From CAYSRM01 sp964475205 (lineage in GTDB: Bacteria; Verrucomicrobiota; Kiritimatiellia; UBA8416; CAYSRM01), in assembly GCA_964475205.1 (NCBI GenBank), contig CAYYVQ010000011.1:1-64000 (forward strand): a DNA stretch of 64,000 nucleotides, written 5' to 3'. Positions 52,374-61,204 of this stretch are shown here, one piece after another. The notes beneath the pieces were generated by a model that did no database searches, was not told the origin of the DNA, and was given only the letters and a program-made list of their open reading frames with translations. The position numbers and the translations under genes were made by a program. Numbering within the stretch: position 1 is the first letter of the stretch; each line of letters opens with the position of its first letter.

Positions 52374-54195
52374 TCCATCGCTGGTAAACAAATTCAGGGC
52401 AGTCAGGCACATTTTCCCTGAAGTATGTATTAGCTCTTTCGAGTTTTGCGAGCCAGGGGCTGCATCGGAAAGAGAACTGGTATTCATAATCTTCATGCTC
52501 ATAGTTTTCGTCCAACAGATCCTTGAAAAGCGGGGCAAGGTCCTCGTAAAGCGGAATTAGCCCGGTAGGGGTTTCAAATGCGTCAACTTCATTGTGTGTT
52601 CGCCTTTCAGCCCAGTGCAACCAGACCCTCTTGGCAAGCCTGCCGGTGCAGAATTCAGCATCTTTATTGCGTAGAAAATAATTCATGGAGTAGACCCGCG
52701 GAACACTTGTCATGCCTTTGACGAAATCAATGTTATTCTGGATGTACTGGCCAATGGGGTAACTGATGAAATCCATGTTGGCCATAGGCTGAGGGACTCT
52801 GACTCCCTCTTTACCAAGGGTGGCCGACGTTGTTTCTGATTCCAGCGTCAAGGCTTTCAGGATTATCCCGTTTTCCCAGTCAGGTGATTCTTCCACCGGA
52901 ACAGATGTATCGCTATCTCTTCCGCCGTATATCACACCGCCAACTTCGACACCTTCCTTGTCGTCCCATGCCGGATCCAGATTTTCGAGGTACTCCATGC
53001 GGATAGTATAGCGGGCATTGGGGTGGGCCAGAGGTATATCATTGCCTGCGGAATCTTTTTTGCCTTCGTACCATCCGGGACCGGAATGGTTCGCGCCTTC
53101 TTTCGGCGTATCCATTCCCATGCCCAGCCAGTAAGGCTTATTATCCGGACCAGTCAAGACATTGGAAAAGATGGTCTCCTGAGGCTCCATAAGAGTGTTA
53201 AATATGAGCGGATCGTCTTTCGGATTGACGTCCCTGATAATGCCGAAGATTCCTCTTTCAACATTTGCCGCCCGGAACTTACCGTCTATGTTCCTGAAGT
53301 AGGCAATATCGTCGCCGACAATTTTTTCGCCTGGCAGCATAGCCGTGGCAGTCTTCCCGCAGGCGGAAGGGTAAGCGCCGCAAAAATAAGTTGAACGGTC
53401 TTTTCCCTTGTTGTGACATGACATTATAAACATATGTTCGCAAAGCCATCCTTCAGTCGATGACTTCTTGATGGCCAGGCGCATGGAATGCTTTTTGAGG
53501 CCGACTGAGTTTCCCGCGTACTGGTTGTTCGTCGAATATACGCTTAACGTCTCCAGGTCCTGGTAAATTCGTCGTTTATTAATATTTATGCTGCAGCCGC
53601 GTTCATCGAGTTTGCCTGCGCTATGGCAGAAGCGGAAGAAGTCGTCCTTTTCCTCCAACTTCATGTTCTGGAAATGTTCATAACCCCGGCGATACAGTAT
53701 GTCTTCTGAATGAGCCACATAGAAGGAATCTGTAATCTGTGCACAACCTATGGAAAAAGGGCTCATAGTAGGGCATTCGCAGAAAAGCTTAACTATCGCT
53801 TCCTTGCCTTCCATGATCCCTTCCATGATGCTGTTGACTTCGTCCATTCCTTCTTTGTATTCGATACAGTTGAGTTTTCCCATCTGTTTGATGTGATCAG
53901 GGTTCACCATGAACCTGGTGTTTGCCTTGTCCCTGGCCTGGTCACCGTATCCGTCGTAGTGAACCGTCTGTCCTGGCCGGGTGAGAGGTTTTTCTTCGCC
54001 GGTTTCGATACATTTTTTACGGATGTATTCCGCGTCCTCGTTGCTGTCGTTGCATACGTAAACCGAGTCAGGCCGGCATAGCTTGATCCAATGGCCCACG
54101 AAATTGAAAAGTTTCCCGTTTTCCAGAGCGGCCAGCTTGTTATAGCTGTCGCTGCTCATTTTACTCTTAAGTAATTCTCTGTATTCAGTAGCCAT
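52264..54195 (-). CDS. pckG: phosphoenolpyruvate carboxykinase (GTP)
   Basis: 643 residues, near the size of the GTP-type family. The GTP-binding loop YPSACGKTATAML, the Mn-site element GEKIVGDDIAYF and the CPTMSPFSIGCAQITDS substrate loop are all present, as are the N-terminal MVNPDHIKQMGK and C-terminal WLHWAERR. It converts oxaloacetate and GTP to phosphoenolpyruvate, a gluconeogenic step, in the cytosol. A gap of 111 bases separates it from the birA gene upstream. Its end overlaps the acyltransferase frame. Confidence 0.93.
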   Translation of the reverse strand: MATEYRELLKSKMSSDSYNKLAALENGKLFNFVGHWIKLCRPDSVYVCNDSNEDAEYIRKKCIETGEEKPLTRPGQTVHYDGYGDQARDKANTRFMVNPDHIKQMGKLNCIEYKEGMDEVNSIMEGIMEGKEAIVKLFCECPTMSPFSIGCAQITDSFYVAHSEDILYRRGYEHFQNMKLEEKDDFFRFCHSAGKLDERGCSININKRRIYQDLETLSVYSTNNQYAGNSVGLKKHSMRLAIKKSSTEGWLCEHMFIMSCHNKGKDRSTYFCGAYPSACGKTATAMLPGEKIVGDDIAYFRNIDGKFRAANVERGIFGIIRDVNPKDDPLIFNTLMEPQETIFSNVLTGPDNKPYWLGMGMDTPKEGANHSGPGWYEGKKDSAGNDIPLAHPNARYTIRMEYLENLDPAWDDKEGVEVGGVIYGGRDSDTSVPVEESPDWENGIILKALTLESETTSATLGKEGVRVPQPMANMDFISYPIGQYIQNNIDFVKGMTSVPRVYSMNYFLRNKDAEFCTGRLAKRVWLHWAERRTHNEVDAFETPTGLIPLYEDLAPLFKDLLDENYEHEDYEYQFSFRCSPWLAKLERANTYFRENVPDCPEFVYQRWNDTAEKIRQAAEKFGSIIPPGQYRSWNRRPAAKTLA

Positions 54196-54306
54196 ATCTA
54201 GTTTACCCTCTGAATCATTGCTATGTTCCGGTAAGTGAGTAGGAAATAGTCACTTTAGTTGTGACTTAACATTATCAGGAAGGCAATAAAAAACTGGGAT
54301 TTTTTG

Positions 54307-55065
54307 TCAGGCTAGTGTCACGTCGCCGGACAGGAAAAAATGTGTCGCGCCATTCTTGTCCATAAGCGAGAGTTCGCCGCTTGCGCCGATACCAGTACAG
54401 AGACCGGATGGTGAGTTGTTTGTGTGATTTACAGTTATGTGTCGGCCTTTAAGAAGATCGTAACTGCGCCAGTAGTCGAGAATGAGCGAAGAACCGTCTT
54501 CCGCCAGGGAGCACAACGATTGTTCAAGTTCATCCAGAAGGTTGTAAAGAACATCGCTAAGTTCATAGCTTATTCCCGTCTCAAGTTTCATGGACGTAGC
54601 GGCTGGCCAGAGCCCGCATGATTGAAAGTCCGCTGATTCCATGTTCACATTCAGGCCTATGCCTAGTACAAGCCGGTCTGATGCGCCCTCAAGCAGGATC
54701 CCGCTGATCTTCCGGTTGTTGACGATTACGTCATTCGGCCATTTAAGCAGGGCATCTATACTTTCGCGGAGCAGAAGCCGGTGCACGGCCACAGCGGCGG
54801 CCATGCCTGTAATTCCGGAATACGGCATCTTTTTGTTGTCAATGACTACAGAGAACGACAAAGATGTATTCTCACAAGATAACCAGTTTCTACTGAACCT
54901 GCCGCGACCTGCTGTTTGATGCTGCGCCGATACAACCGTCCCATGCCTGAGCGTGGTGATCCTGGACATGCAGTAATCGTTAGTGGAAGGTAAGCTGCTG
55001 TAATCAAAAAGATCTGAGCCCCATAAGCCTTTGCTCCGGTATTGTGTTGCTTCATTGTTTTTCAT
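54307..55065 (-). CDS. birA: biotin-[acetyl-CoA-carboxylase] ligase
   Basis: 252 residues, the short type without a DNA-binding helix-turn-helix. Motifs: QTAGRGRFSRNW (biotinyl-AMP loop), LLKWPNDVIVNNRKISGILLE and LGIGLNVN, then an SH3-like C-terminal end. It forms biotinyl-5'-AMP and attaches biotin to carboxylase carrier proteins. The ATG overlaps the upstream stop by four bases (ATGA), tying it to the TPR/YidD genes. Confidence 0.88.
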   Translation of the reverse strand: MKNNEATQYRSKGLWGSDLFDYSSLPSTNDYCMSRITTLRHGTVVSAQHQTAGRGRFSRNWLSCENTSLSFSVVIDNKKMPYSGITGMAAAVAVHRLLLRESIDALLKWPNDVIVNNRKISGILLEGASDRLVLGIGLNVNMESADFQSCGLWPAATSMKLETGISYELSDVLYNLLDELEQSLCSLAEDGSSLILDYWRSYDLLKGRHITVNHTNNSPSGLCTGIGASGELSLMDKNGATHFFLSGDVTLA

Positions 55066-55967
55066 TCGGAGCCCCCGAACTGTATGTCAAGCCTGACCAG
55101 GGGCAGCAACATTCTGTCCACGGAGAAGCTGCCTTCTGAGCGTATGTCATGCAGGCATTCCTGGAAACGGTCTTTGTTATATCTGTGTGCGGCGTCAATT
55201 CCTCCGTATATGCTGCCGGTATACCATGTTATTTCGAAAAAACTCAACGCAGTGAAAGCGCCCCACTGATCATTGGCGGCGGTATCGGACATGGCGAAAA
55301 TAAACAATCCATTCAGAATCAGAGAGCGCAACGCGTTGCCGTATTCCTTTGAATACGCATATCCAAGTCCGGGTACCAGTCCGAGTATTCCACCCAACAC
55401 AGGGTTTTTGTCCTTTCCTCTCCTGTAGGATCGAACAGCGGCCAGGGGCTTCCTTTTTATTTCTGCTGGCAGTTGTCTGATAATTTCTTCGGCTTTCCGG
55501 CTGCTGTTTGCGGAAAAATGAGCTTCGGCCAGCCGGAGGCCAGTAAAGTTTTTAAGCTGTACAGCATAATCGGTTGCCGGTTTTTCCGGGATAGATTCAG
55601 CCACAGCCTCAAGATAGAAAACTGCTTCCGCGAGGTTACCCGAATCAATGGCCTGGTGCGCGGAAAGCAGCATAGATTCCTCGAAGAGGGCGGGGGACAA
55701 GTGTTCTGCTTTAGCCAGCATGTCCTTTGACTGGCTGGAATGATTGTCGGCCAGCCAGTACTCGTATGCAGCAGCCCAGTAGTATCCGGCTGCAGCGTTG
55801 TCGTCAGACGAATACATGCCCATGCGGCGGTATTCTACTGCGGCCAGCAGATGGTCTCCTTCTTCCGCAAGCTCACGGGCAATCCTGGCTGTATGAGCGC
55901 CATTTTGTGCCGGGCTGTCTGACAGGCTGAATATTGCAAGGATTGTTGCTGTGGCAAGCAGCCTCAT
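55062..55967 (-). CDS. exported helical-repeat protein with a hydrophobic PGLG tail
   Basis: 301 residues. A signal-like segment at 1-20 is followed by TPR-like helices (about 25-175; LAEEGDHLLAAVEYRRMG, LSAHQAIDSGNLAEAVFYLE). After a basic stretch comes PVLGGILGLVPGLGYAYSKE and hydrophobic segments to about residue 255, similar to the tail of small YidD-linked membrane proteins. Function not known. It overlaps both neighbours by four bases (ATGA on each side), so the three proteins are made together. Confidence 0.6.
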   Translation of the reverse strand: MRLLATATILAIFSLSDSPAQNGAHTARIARELAEEGDHLLAAVEYRRMGMYSSDDNAAAGYYWAAAYEYWLADNHSSQSKDMLAKAEHLSPALFEESMLLSAHQAIDSGNLAEAVFYLEAVAESIPEKPATDYAVQLKNFTGLRLAEAHFSANSSRKAEEIIRQLPAEIKRKPLAAVRSYRRGKDKNPVLGGILGLVPGLGYAYSKEYGNALRSLILNGLFIFAMSDTAANDQWGAFTALSFFEITWYTGSIYGGIDAAHRYNKDRFQECLHDIRSEGSFSVDRMLLPLVRLDIQFGGSE

Positions 55968-56824
55968 GGAGTTTTCTCACTTTTGTTGTTGCGCAGCCAG
56001 AAATCGTGGTCGGAAAGGGGGTCGGCATACTTAATGATGTTTCCACAGACAACAGGTTTTGTTTTGCTTTGAACAACTCCGGGTTCCCGAACGAAACGGT
56101 CTGCCTGGATGGGGAAACCAAGCAGGCCGTGTTTTCGGCTTGCCCTCAGAAAGTATTCTGAACAGCTTGGATATAATGAACAGCGCTGCCCCAGAGCTGG
56201 ACTTATTGCCTCACGATATAACCAGACTATAAGTTCGCCGATCTTTCCTGTGGACTCCATGTCTGGAGCGGCGGCAGGCATCCGCACTCTGCCGCCCGAA
56301 CTTGATAAGACCGTTTCTATCTGGATGCGCAGGGAGTTATCTTCCATCTTCGGGCCTGCTTTGCTGTCCAGGATTGCTTTAATACTGCTTGCGCTCTTTG
56401 TTGCCAGTGACTTGTTCCGGGTCTGATAGAATGAATCTGACAGGTATTTCAAGGCATCCTTTTCTTTTCCTTCAGCTTTCAGCGCTTCTCCGCACTCGAA
56501 AGCAGCCATGGTTTTATGGCGGCGGCTGAGAGTGTTGCCCGTTATAAGGTCACGCAATGATTCAATTGAAGGCTGCTTGTGTCTTCCCAGTCTGAGGTTG
56601 CATACATCCATAAACAGGCGCGCCAGGTCGTTTGAAGGCGATTGAGCCAGAACACGCCGGCATTCTCTCAGACATATTTCCCAAGAACCTTCTTCAAACA
56701 AAGACTCGGCAAGATCCAGGTTCCCTGCCTGGCAGATTGATACTGCAAAAAGCGCTACGACACCGGCCGCAGCGCTTTTTGCTATCTTGAAAGTATTGTT
56801 TTCAGTTAAACGTGGTGTAATCAA
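55964..56824 (-). CDS. signal peptide + helical repeats + C-terminal YidD domain
   Basis: 286 residues starting at TTG (56824), which overlaps the preceding stop (TTGA). A hydrophobic signal-like region (about 14-32, ending ICQAGN) is followed by TPR-like helices (about 35-150) and a C-terminal domain WLYREAISPALGQRCSLYPS...EYFLRASRKHGLLG that matches YidD (70-kDa-free hemolytic-domain type, membrane protein insertion efficiency factor). Normal YidD is about 80 residues and cytoplasmic; here it follows an export signal and repeats. It sits between the small exported protein gene and the TPR/PGLG gene. Its topology and role need direct testing. Confidence 0.7.
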   Translation of the reverse strand: MITPRLTENNTFKIAKSAAAGVVALFAVSICQAGNLDLAESLFEEGSWEICLRECRRVLAQSPSNDLARLFMDVCNLRLGRHKQPSIESLRDLITGNTLSRRHKTMAAFECGEALKAEGKEKDALKYLSDSFYQTRNKSLATKSASSIKAILDSKAGPKMEDNSLRIQIETVLSSSGGRVRMPAAAPDMESTGKIGELIVWLYREAISPALGQRCSLYPSCSEYFLRASRKHGLLGFPIQADRFVREPGVVQSKTKPVVCGNIIKYADPLSDHDFWLRNNKSEKTP

Positions 56825-57117
56825 TAGTACATCGCGCCGTACTGGCCTGCATAATATGCTCTGGTCTTTCCCTGGTAGCCTTCAACACCGTCCCAGATGG
56901 CAAACACTCCTCCAACATAGGGAATCAATCGGCACCATTCCCGCCAATGAATTTCTTTGCCCTCGTTGTAGTCCATTGCGGCTCTTATCCCGAAACAGCA
57001 GCCTGCTATAAAGCCCATTGGACCGCCTCTGTCTTGTTCCTGCGCCTGGGCGTCTGTAATGCCTAGCGTTCCCGTCACCATCATTACCGCTATCAAACCA
57101 ATAACCAGTTTTTTCAT
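56821..57117 (-). CDS. small exported protein, unknown function
   Basis: 98 residues from the ATG at 57117, chosen for the GGGAG just upstream; an ATG at 57147 adds ten residues. A signal peptide with cleavage after DAQA (about residue 26) is followed by a glycine-rich hydrophobic stretch (MGFIAGCCFGIRAAMDYNEG) and RLIPYVGGVFAIWDGVEGYQ. That pattern is seen in small membrane proteins near YidD genes. First gene of the four-gene unit ending in birA. No known motif. Confidence 0.6.
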   Translation of the reverse strand: MKKLVIGLIAVMMVTGTLGITDAQAQEQDRGGPMGFIAGCCFGIRAAMDYNEGKEIHWREWCRLIPYVGGVFAIWDGVEGYQGKTRAYYAGQYGAMYY

Positions 57118-57248
57118 TTCTTCTCTCCCGCTGTTTTTAGTTAACAACTTCCGCTTCCGTGTTATACTTTTACAAGTATTTTAGTTTATGGCAAGCGTTA
57201 TTATTGGATTTTTAGGCCGAACGCAAGCTTTCCTGCAGCCTGGATTGT

Positions 57249-58028
57249 TTACCGCAGATCAGAATAGGAATCAACAAATTCTACATCGGGCATGAAGTTG
57301 CCGGCAATAAACAGATTTTCAGCAACGGGAACGTTCACCTCGAGATTGTTAAAATGTATTGTTTCAACTGCCTTTGTCTGTTCATGGTATACGGTGCTTT
57401 CATGTAAGCAGGGTATCCACAGATCTTCTTCAACTTTCTTATGCCGGCTGTACATAGTCTCCGCTTTCTTGTCTTTCATGTCTTTACCATTGTAGAAAGC
57501 GATGCTTTTAATCCGGGATTCCTTGTCGACGGACACCACAACAAAAGCATTTTTTGTTGTATAAGCGTACCTTTCAGCGTATCCGGCGGTTGGATCCAGA
57601 ATTGTCTGCGGCGAATCAGCAAGCCGGTAAAGATGATCCATGGGCGTTCCAGGTACCTTGCGAAGATTGATCAGTTCGTTTTTCTCAAGTTTATCTATAT
57701 CCTTTGCGACGCCTTTAGTGTGATTCTGGAAATAACTGTATAATTTTTTTCCGTTCGCGATTACCGTTCTACTGTATGGAGCGACGGTTTTTGAGTGGAG
57801 AAAATCCCCTTTCTTGTAGAAGACTTTGCTGAGAAATGTAAGTTTCCGGTTCCCGGATTCGGCGGTCCGTCTTACCCTGCATGTCAGGGTTTTGATTCGT
57901 GCATAATTTTCAAGTTTCTGCTTAACCAGATGCTGGTGCTTGGATTCCGCCAATGCCATTGTAAAAGTCGAGCATATCAAAACTGCGATTGACAAATTTC
58001 TTTTGCAGGTTCTGGCTGGTGTGTTCAT
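57249..58028 (-). CDS. LolA-like exported protein
   Basis: 259 residues. Signal peptide at about 1-27 (LICSTFTMALA). The remainder resembles the half-barrel of the LolA/LolB-like superfamily (outer-membrane lipoprotein carrier): LENYARIKTLTCRVRRTAES, FLSKVFYKKGDFLHSKTV, YSRTVIANGKKLYSYF, and a C-terminal IHFNNLEVNVPVAENLF. Proteins of this type carry lipids or lipoproteins across the periplasm. The match is by pattern only. It begins a separate transcription unit 132 bases upstream of the small exported protein. Confidence 0.55.
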   Translation of the reverse strand: MNTPARTCKRNLSIAVLICSTFTMALAESKHQHLVKQKLENYARIKTLTCRVRRTAESGNRKLTFLSKVFYKKGDFLHSKTVAPYSRTVIANGKKLYSYFQNHTKGVAKDIDKLEKNELINLRKVPGTPMDHLYRLADSPQTILDPTAGYAERYAYTTKNAFVVVSVDKESRIKSIAFYNGKDMKDKKAETMYSRHKKVEEDLWIPCLHESTVYHEQTKAVETIHFNNLEVNVPVAENLFIAGNFMPDVEFVDSYSDLR

Positions 58029-58110
58029 GGTTCAGATACTCTCCGGGCGCTTTTTGATTTATCCTGGTGACAGCGCTGCCTTTTTTCCGGCAGCCGCGCA
58101 CCTGCGGTTT

Positions 58111-59568
58111 TTATTCCACTCTTACCCTGACAGCCAAAAAGTATAGCACTAGAATTGCCGCCAGTAAATACATCAGCCACTTGACTTCCCTACCTTTGCC
58201 TCCAAAGAATTTCACGATTGGATAACTGATGAATCCCAGCGCAAGCCCGTCTGCAATTGAATAGGAGAGGGGAATGCCGATAACAGTCAGAAACGCCGGA
58301 ATGGATTCACTGTAGTCCTTCCACTCAATTTTCGATATATTTCGAATCATCATTGCCCCTACAATTACAAGGGCCGGCGCTGTTATAGGAGCGTAGCTGC
58401 CGATCATCTGCACTATCGGGCTGAAAAACAGAGCAAGAATAAAGAGTGTAGCGGCAAAGACTGCGGTCAGTCCGGTTCGACCTCCCTGCTCAACACCCGC
58501 TGCGCTTTCTACAAAACTGGTGACCGTTGTTGTGCCGAGGCACGCGCCTGCAACTGTTCCAACGGCATCCGAAAGCATAGCCTGCCGTGCGCGGGGAAGC
58601 TTATTATCCTTTATGAAGCCGGCCTGCTCGCTGACCCCTATGAGTGTGCCGATAGTGTCGAATACGTCCATAAACAGGAATATGACAATAAATGGAATCA
58701 TGGACAGCGATAGAGCCTGTGTAACGTCCATTTTCCAGAAGGTCGGGGCAACAGACGGCGGTTGGGCGACAATACCGCCTGCAGGAACGAACTCAGTCAT
58801 GAGCTTTGAGCCTGCCAGCCATGCGGGCATTTGTTCGGCAGGCATAGAGCTTGCTGTGAAACGCAGCAGCAGGGAGAACAGAGCTGAACCCAGTATGCCC
58901 AAAAGAATGGAGCCCTTGACTCTTCTCACATGCAGCGCGCTTGTCAACATCAACCCGAAAAAAAACACGACAAGGTCCGGGGAAAAGAAATCAGCGTTAA
59001 GTTTGACGAGTGTGCCGGGATTTAACGATGGAGGGGAACCGGGAATCACGGTGGCTGAGGTGACGATCAGGCTTGCGTTCTGAAGACCGATAAAAGCTAT
59101 GAAGAGCCCTATGCCGGCTGCCATTGCGTTTTTCATGCTGGGGCTTATTGCATTGACTATCATTTCCCTGATTCCCAACAGCGACAGGATTAGGAACAGA
59201 ATGCCGGAAATGAGAATGACTCCGAGCGCTGTCTGCCATCCGTTGGCAATGCCCGCTGCTGCAGTAGCGGGCAGCAGAGAAAATACAAAGAAAAAATTCT
59301 CGCCCATCCCCGGAGCCTGGGCAATAGGATAACGCGCATAAAGACCCATAATCAGCGTAGCCAACGCAGCCGAAAGACAGGTAGCTGTAAACAGAGAGTC
59401 AAAGTCCATGCCTGTCGGCGCTCCGAACATCCTGCCGGAGAGCACCAGCGGTTGAACAACGACTATGTAAGCCATTGTTAGAAAAGTTGTCAGGCCGGCG
59501 ACAAATTCGGTATGTATGTCGGTGTTGTTTTCCGGCAGCCTGAAGTAGCGGTTTATGACATTTTTCAT
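58111..59568 (-). CDS. NCS2 family purine permease (AzgA-like)
   Basis: 485 residues from the ATG at 59568 (an open extension to 59652 is likely noncoding). About 12 hydrophobic segments. Motifs: the start YFRLPENNTDIHTEFVAGLTTFLTMAYIV, shortened here as the NCS2 signature, then NAMAAGIGLFIAFIG and the TGLTAVFAATLFILALFF segment late. It imports hypoxanthine, guanine or adenine across the inner membrane with protons. The 186 bases upstream show no purine-riboswitch pattern. It is not obviously linked to its neighbours. Confidence 0.85.
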   Translation of the reverse strand: MKNVINRYFRLPENNTDIHTEFVAGLTTFLTMAYIVVVQPLVLSGRMFGAPTGMDFDSLFTATCLSAALATLIMGLYARYPIAQAPGMGENFFFVFSLLPATAAAGIANGWQTALGVILISGILFLILSLLGIREMIVNAISPSMKNAMAAGIGLFIAFIGLQNASLIVTSATVIPGSPPSLNPGTLVKLNADFFSPDLVVFFFGLMLTSALHVRRVKGSILLGILGSALFSLLLRFTASSMPAEQMPAWLAGSKLMTEFVPAGGIVAQPPSVAPTFWKMDVTQALSLSMIPFIVIFLFMDVFDTIGTLIGVSEQAGFIKDNKLPRARQAMLSDAVGTVAGACLGTTTVTSFVESAAGVEQGGRTGLTAVFAATLFILALFFSPIVQMIGSYAPITAPALVIVGAMMIRNISKIEWKDYSESIPAFLTVIGIPLSYSIADGLALGFISYPIVKFFGGKGREVKWLMYLLAAILVLYFLAVRVRVE

Positions 59569-59754
59569 GACACAAGACTCCCTCATCTTAACGATGATCG
59601 TCTGGGCGCGATCCACTGTCAGCCTGGATGGCGCACTGTTGCGATAACTCATGAGATACGCGGGTCATTTCCCCTGTGCGACATATTGGTTACCAGACTT
59701 TCTTGTGGTGATCAAACTTAAAAAACGCCGGTACTGAGCAATGAGAGTTTGTGG

Positions 59755-60378
59755 TTATGCCGCTTTTATAGGATTCTGTGACCACATAGTGCCGGCAATC
59801 TGAAAGCGCCAGGGATAGTCCGCATGCTCCGCTGCGTAATCAACGCCGATCCTTTTTCCCTCAACGATTTTTTCTGGATCCAGCTCAAGTTCCGGGCGTT
59901 CGAGCCACAGTCGATCTCCGGTCAGGTCTGTACAGTCGTCTTGCAGCGTAATGCCCAGTGCCATGGATAGCGATCCTGGACCGCCCGAAATAGCGCGGTC
60001 AAGCCGCTTGCCGCCCCGCCGGGCCATTATCGTTTCAAGACCGGCAGTCGGCTGCATTGCCCTGACAAGCACGGCGTGAGGGATTCCTTTGCGGTTGGTT
60101 ACTATGTTCAGCATCTTGTGTATGCCGTAGCAGAGGTAGACATATGCTACACCGCCTTCGTGAAACATGGTTTCGGTTCGCGGGGTCCGCCTGTTATTGA
60201 ATGCGTGAGAAGCTTGGTCTTCGGGGCCGGCGTATGCCTCGGTTTCAACTATGATTCCGCCTGTGACTGTTCCGTCCATGGATCGGGAATAGATACATTT
60301 GCCGAGCAGATTGCGGCTTAGATGGACTACGTTTTCGTGTAGATAAAATGAACGGGGCAGGACTTTAGAACCTGACAT
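59755..60378 (-). CDS. DNA-3-methyladenine glycosylase (MPG/AAG type)
   Basis: 207 residues from the ATG at 60378 (an ATG at 60417 adds 13). Signature elements of the AAG family: LPRSFYLHENVVHLSRNLLGK, IVETEAYAGPEDQASHAF, TPRTETMFHEGGVAYVYLCYGIH, and VLVRAMQP. The catalytic Glu is in VETEAY. The enzyme removes alkylated and deaminated purines from DNA. Its start overlaps the end of the outer-membrane protein gene by 14 bases. Confidence 0.88.
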   Translation of the reverse strand: MSGSKVLPRSFYLHENVVHLSRNLLGKCIYSRSMDGTVTGGIIVETEAYAGPEDQASHAFNNRRTPRTETMFHEGGVAYVYLCYGIHKMLNIVTNRKGIPHAVLVRAMQPTAGLETIMARRGGKRLDRAISGGPGSLSMALGITLQDDCTDLTGDRLWLERPELELDPEKIVEGKRIGVDYAAEHADYPWRFQIAGTMWSQNPIKAA

Positions 60379-61090
60379 GCATTCCCGCGAAGAAAGATGA
60401 ATCTTCGAAGTTGTCAATTCCCGCGTTTACGGACAATCGCTCTGTGAAATACATCGCCATGCCGGCAGTAAAACCGAAATTATCTTCGACATCAAATTCG
60501 CTGCTGTAAATTTCCGAATATACCGGTCCGGCGAAAATTGAAATGGCTTCAGGCCAGAACAACTTGTTCCCGGTAACATCATTTATAATGGATATCGTTG
60601 CCTCGATGTTTAATTCTGTCCAGTCGGCTTCAGTCGGACCCCACTCGGCGCTGGCCCTGGTGGCGTAGGCAGATGCGTGAAGACCAAGTCTGTTTTCGGT
60701 CAGTAAAGGATCAAGTATCGACTGGTCAATCAGGTTTGCATTAATTCCGACCATGAATTCTGCATGGCTGTCATTGTCCCACGGGCTATCGGCCAATTCC
60801 GATTCTGTTGTGCCTGCTGCGCCGAAGAATGTAAGCCAGGGCAGAACATCGTATCCAAGATAGGCAAAGATTGAACTTGTTTCCAGATCGTGCAATTGGC
60901 TGTTAAGTTCAATTTCACGCTCCCCGGTGATGGCCAGCACACCAGCACTCCATGCTGAAGCATCCCTGTCGGCGATCAGATGTTCGCGGGCAAGCTTGCT
61001 CCTGGCAATTGATGCGGAGTTAGAAGGAAGCGTTGCCGCTCCCAGAAGAAATAGAGATACGCCTAAAGTAATGATTGATTGATGTTTCAT
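60365..61090 (-). CDS. outer-membrane beta-barrel-like exported protein
   Basis: 241 residues from the ATG at 61090; the longer open frame upstream has random-looking sequence. Signal peptide at about 1-24 (LFLLGAATLPSNSAS). The body alternates short polar and hydrophobic stretches (SIFAYLGYDVLPWLTFFGAA, FMVGINANLID, FTAGMAMYFTERLSVNAGID) and the protein ends in phenylalanine (FFAGMHVRF), the usual last residue of outer-membrane barrels. No specific family recognised. Confidence 0.6.
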   Translation of the reverse strand: MKHQSIITLGVSLFLLGAATLPSNSASIARSKLAREHLIADRDASAWSAGVLAITGEREIELNSQLHDLETSSIFAYLGYDVLPWLTFFGAAGTTESELADSPWDNDSHAEFMVGINANLIDQSILDPLLTENRLGLHASAYATRASAEWGPTEADWTELNIEATISIINDVTGNKLFWPEAISIFAGPVYSEIYSSEFDVEDNFGFTAGMAMYFTERLSVNAGIDNFEDSSFFAGMHVRF

Positions 61091-61204
61091 AGCGTCGTAT
61101 CCTAACAGTAGTTTGTCAAATTGGGCAAGCAGAATTTTAAAAAAAATATGGCGGGCTATTGACGGAGCTAGTCTGTCGTTACGTTGAAACAGGGGTAAAA
61201 AGAT

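Noticed and set aside
54249..54265. Short hairpin gtcac-tttagtt-gtgac before pckG
   Set aside because: Five pairs only and not followed by a T-run in a useful direction; not called a terminator or operator.
58520..59083. 187-codon plus-strand open frame
   Set aside because: Antisense to the purine permease, composition is a codon shadow.
59569..59754. Possible purine riboswitch before the permease
   Set aside because: No conserved loop-loop core could be read on the minus strand.
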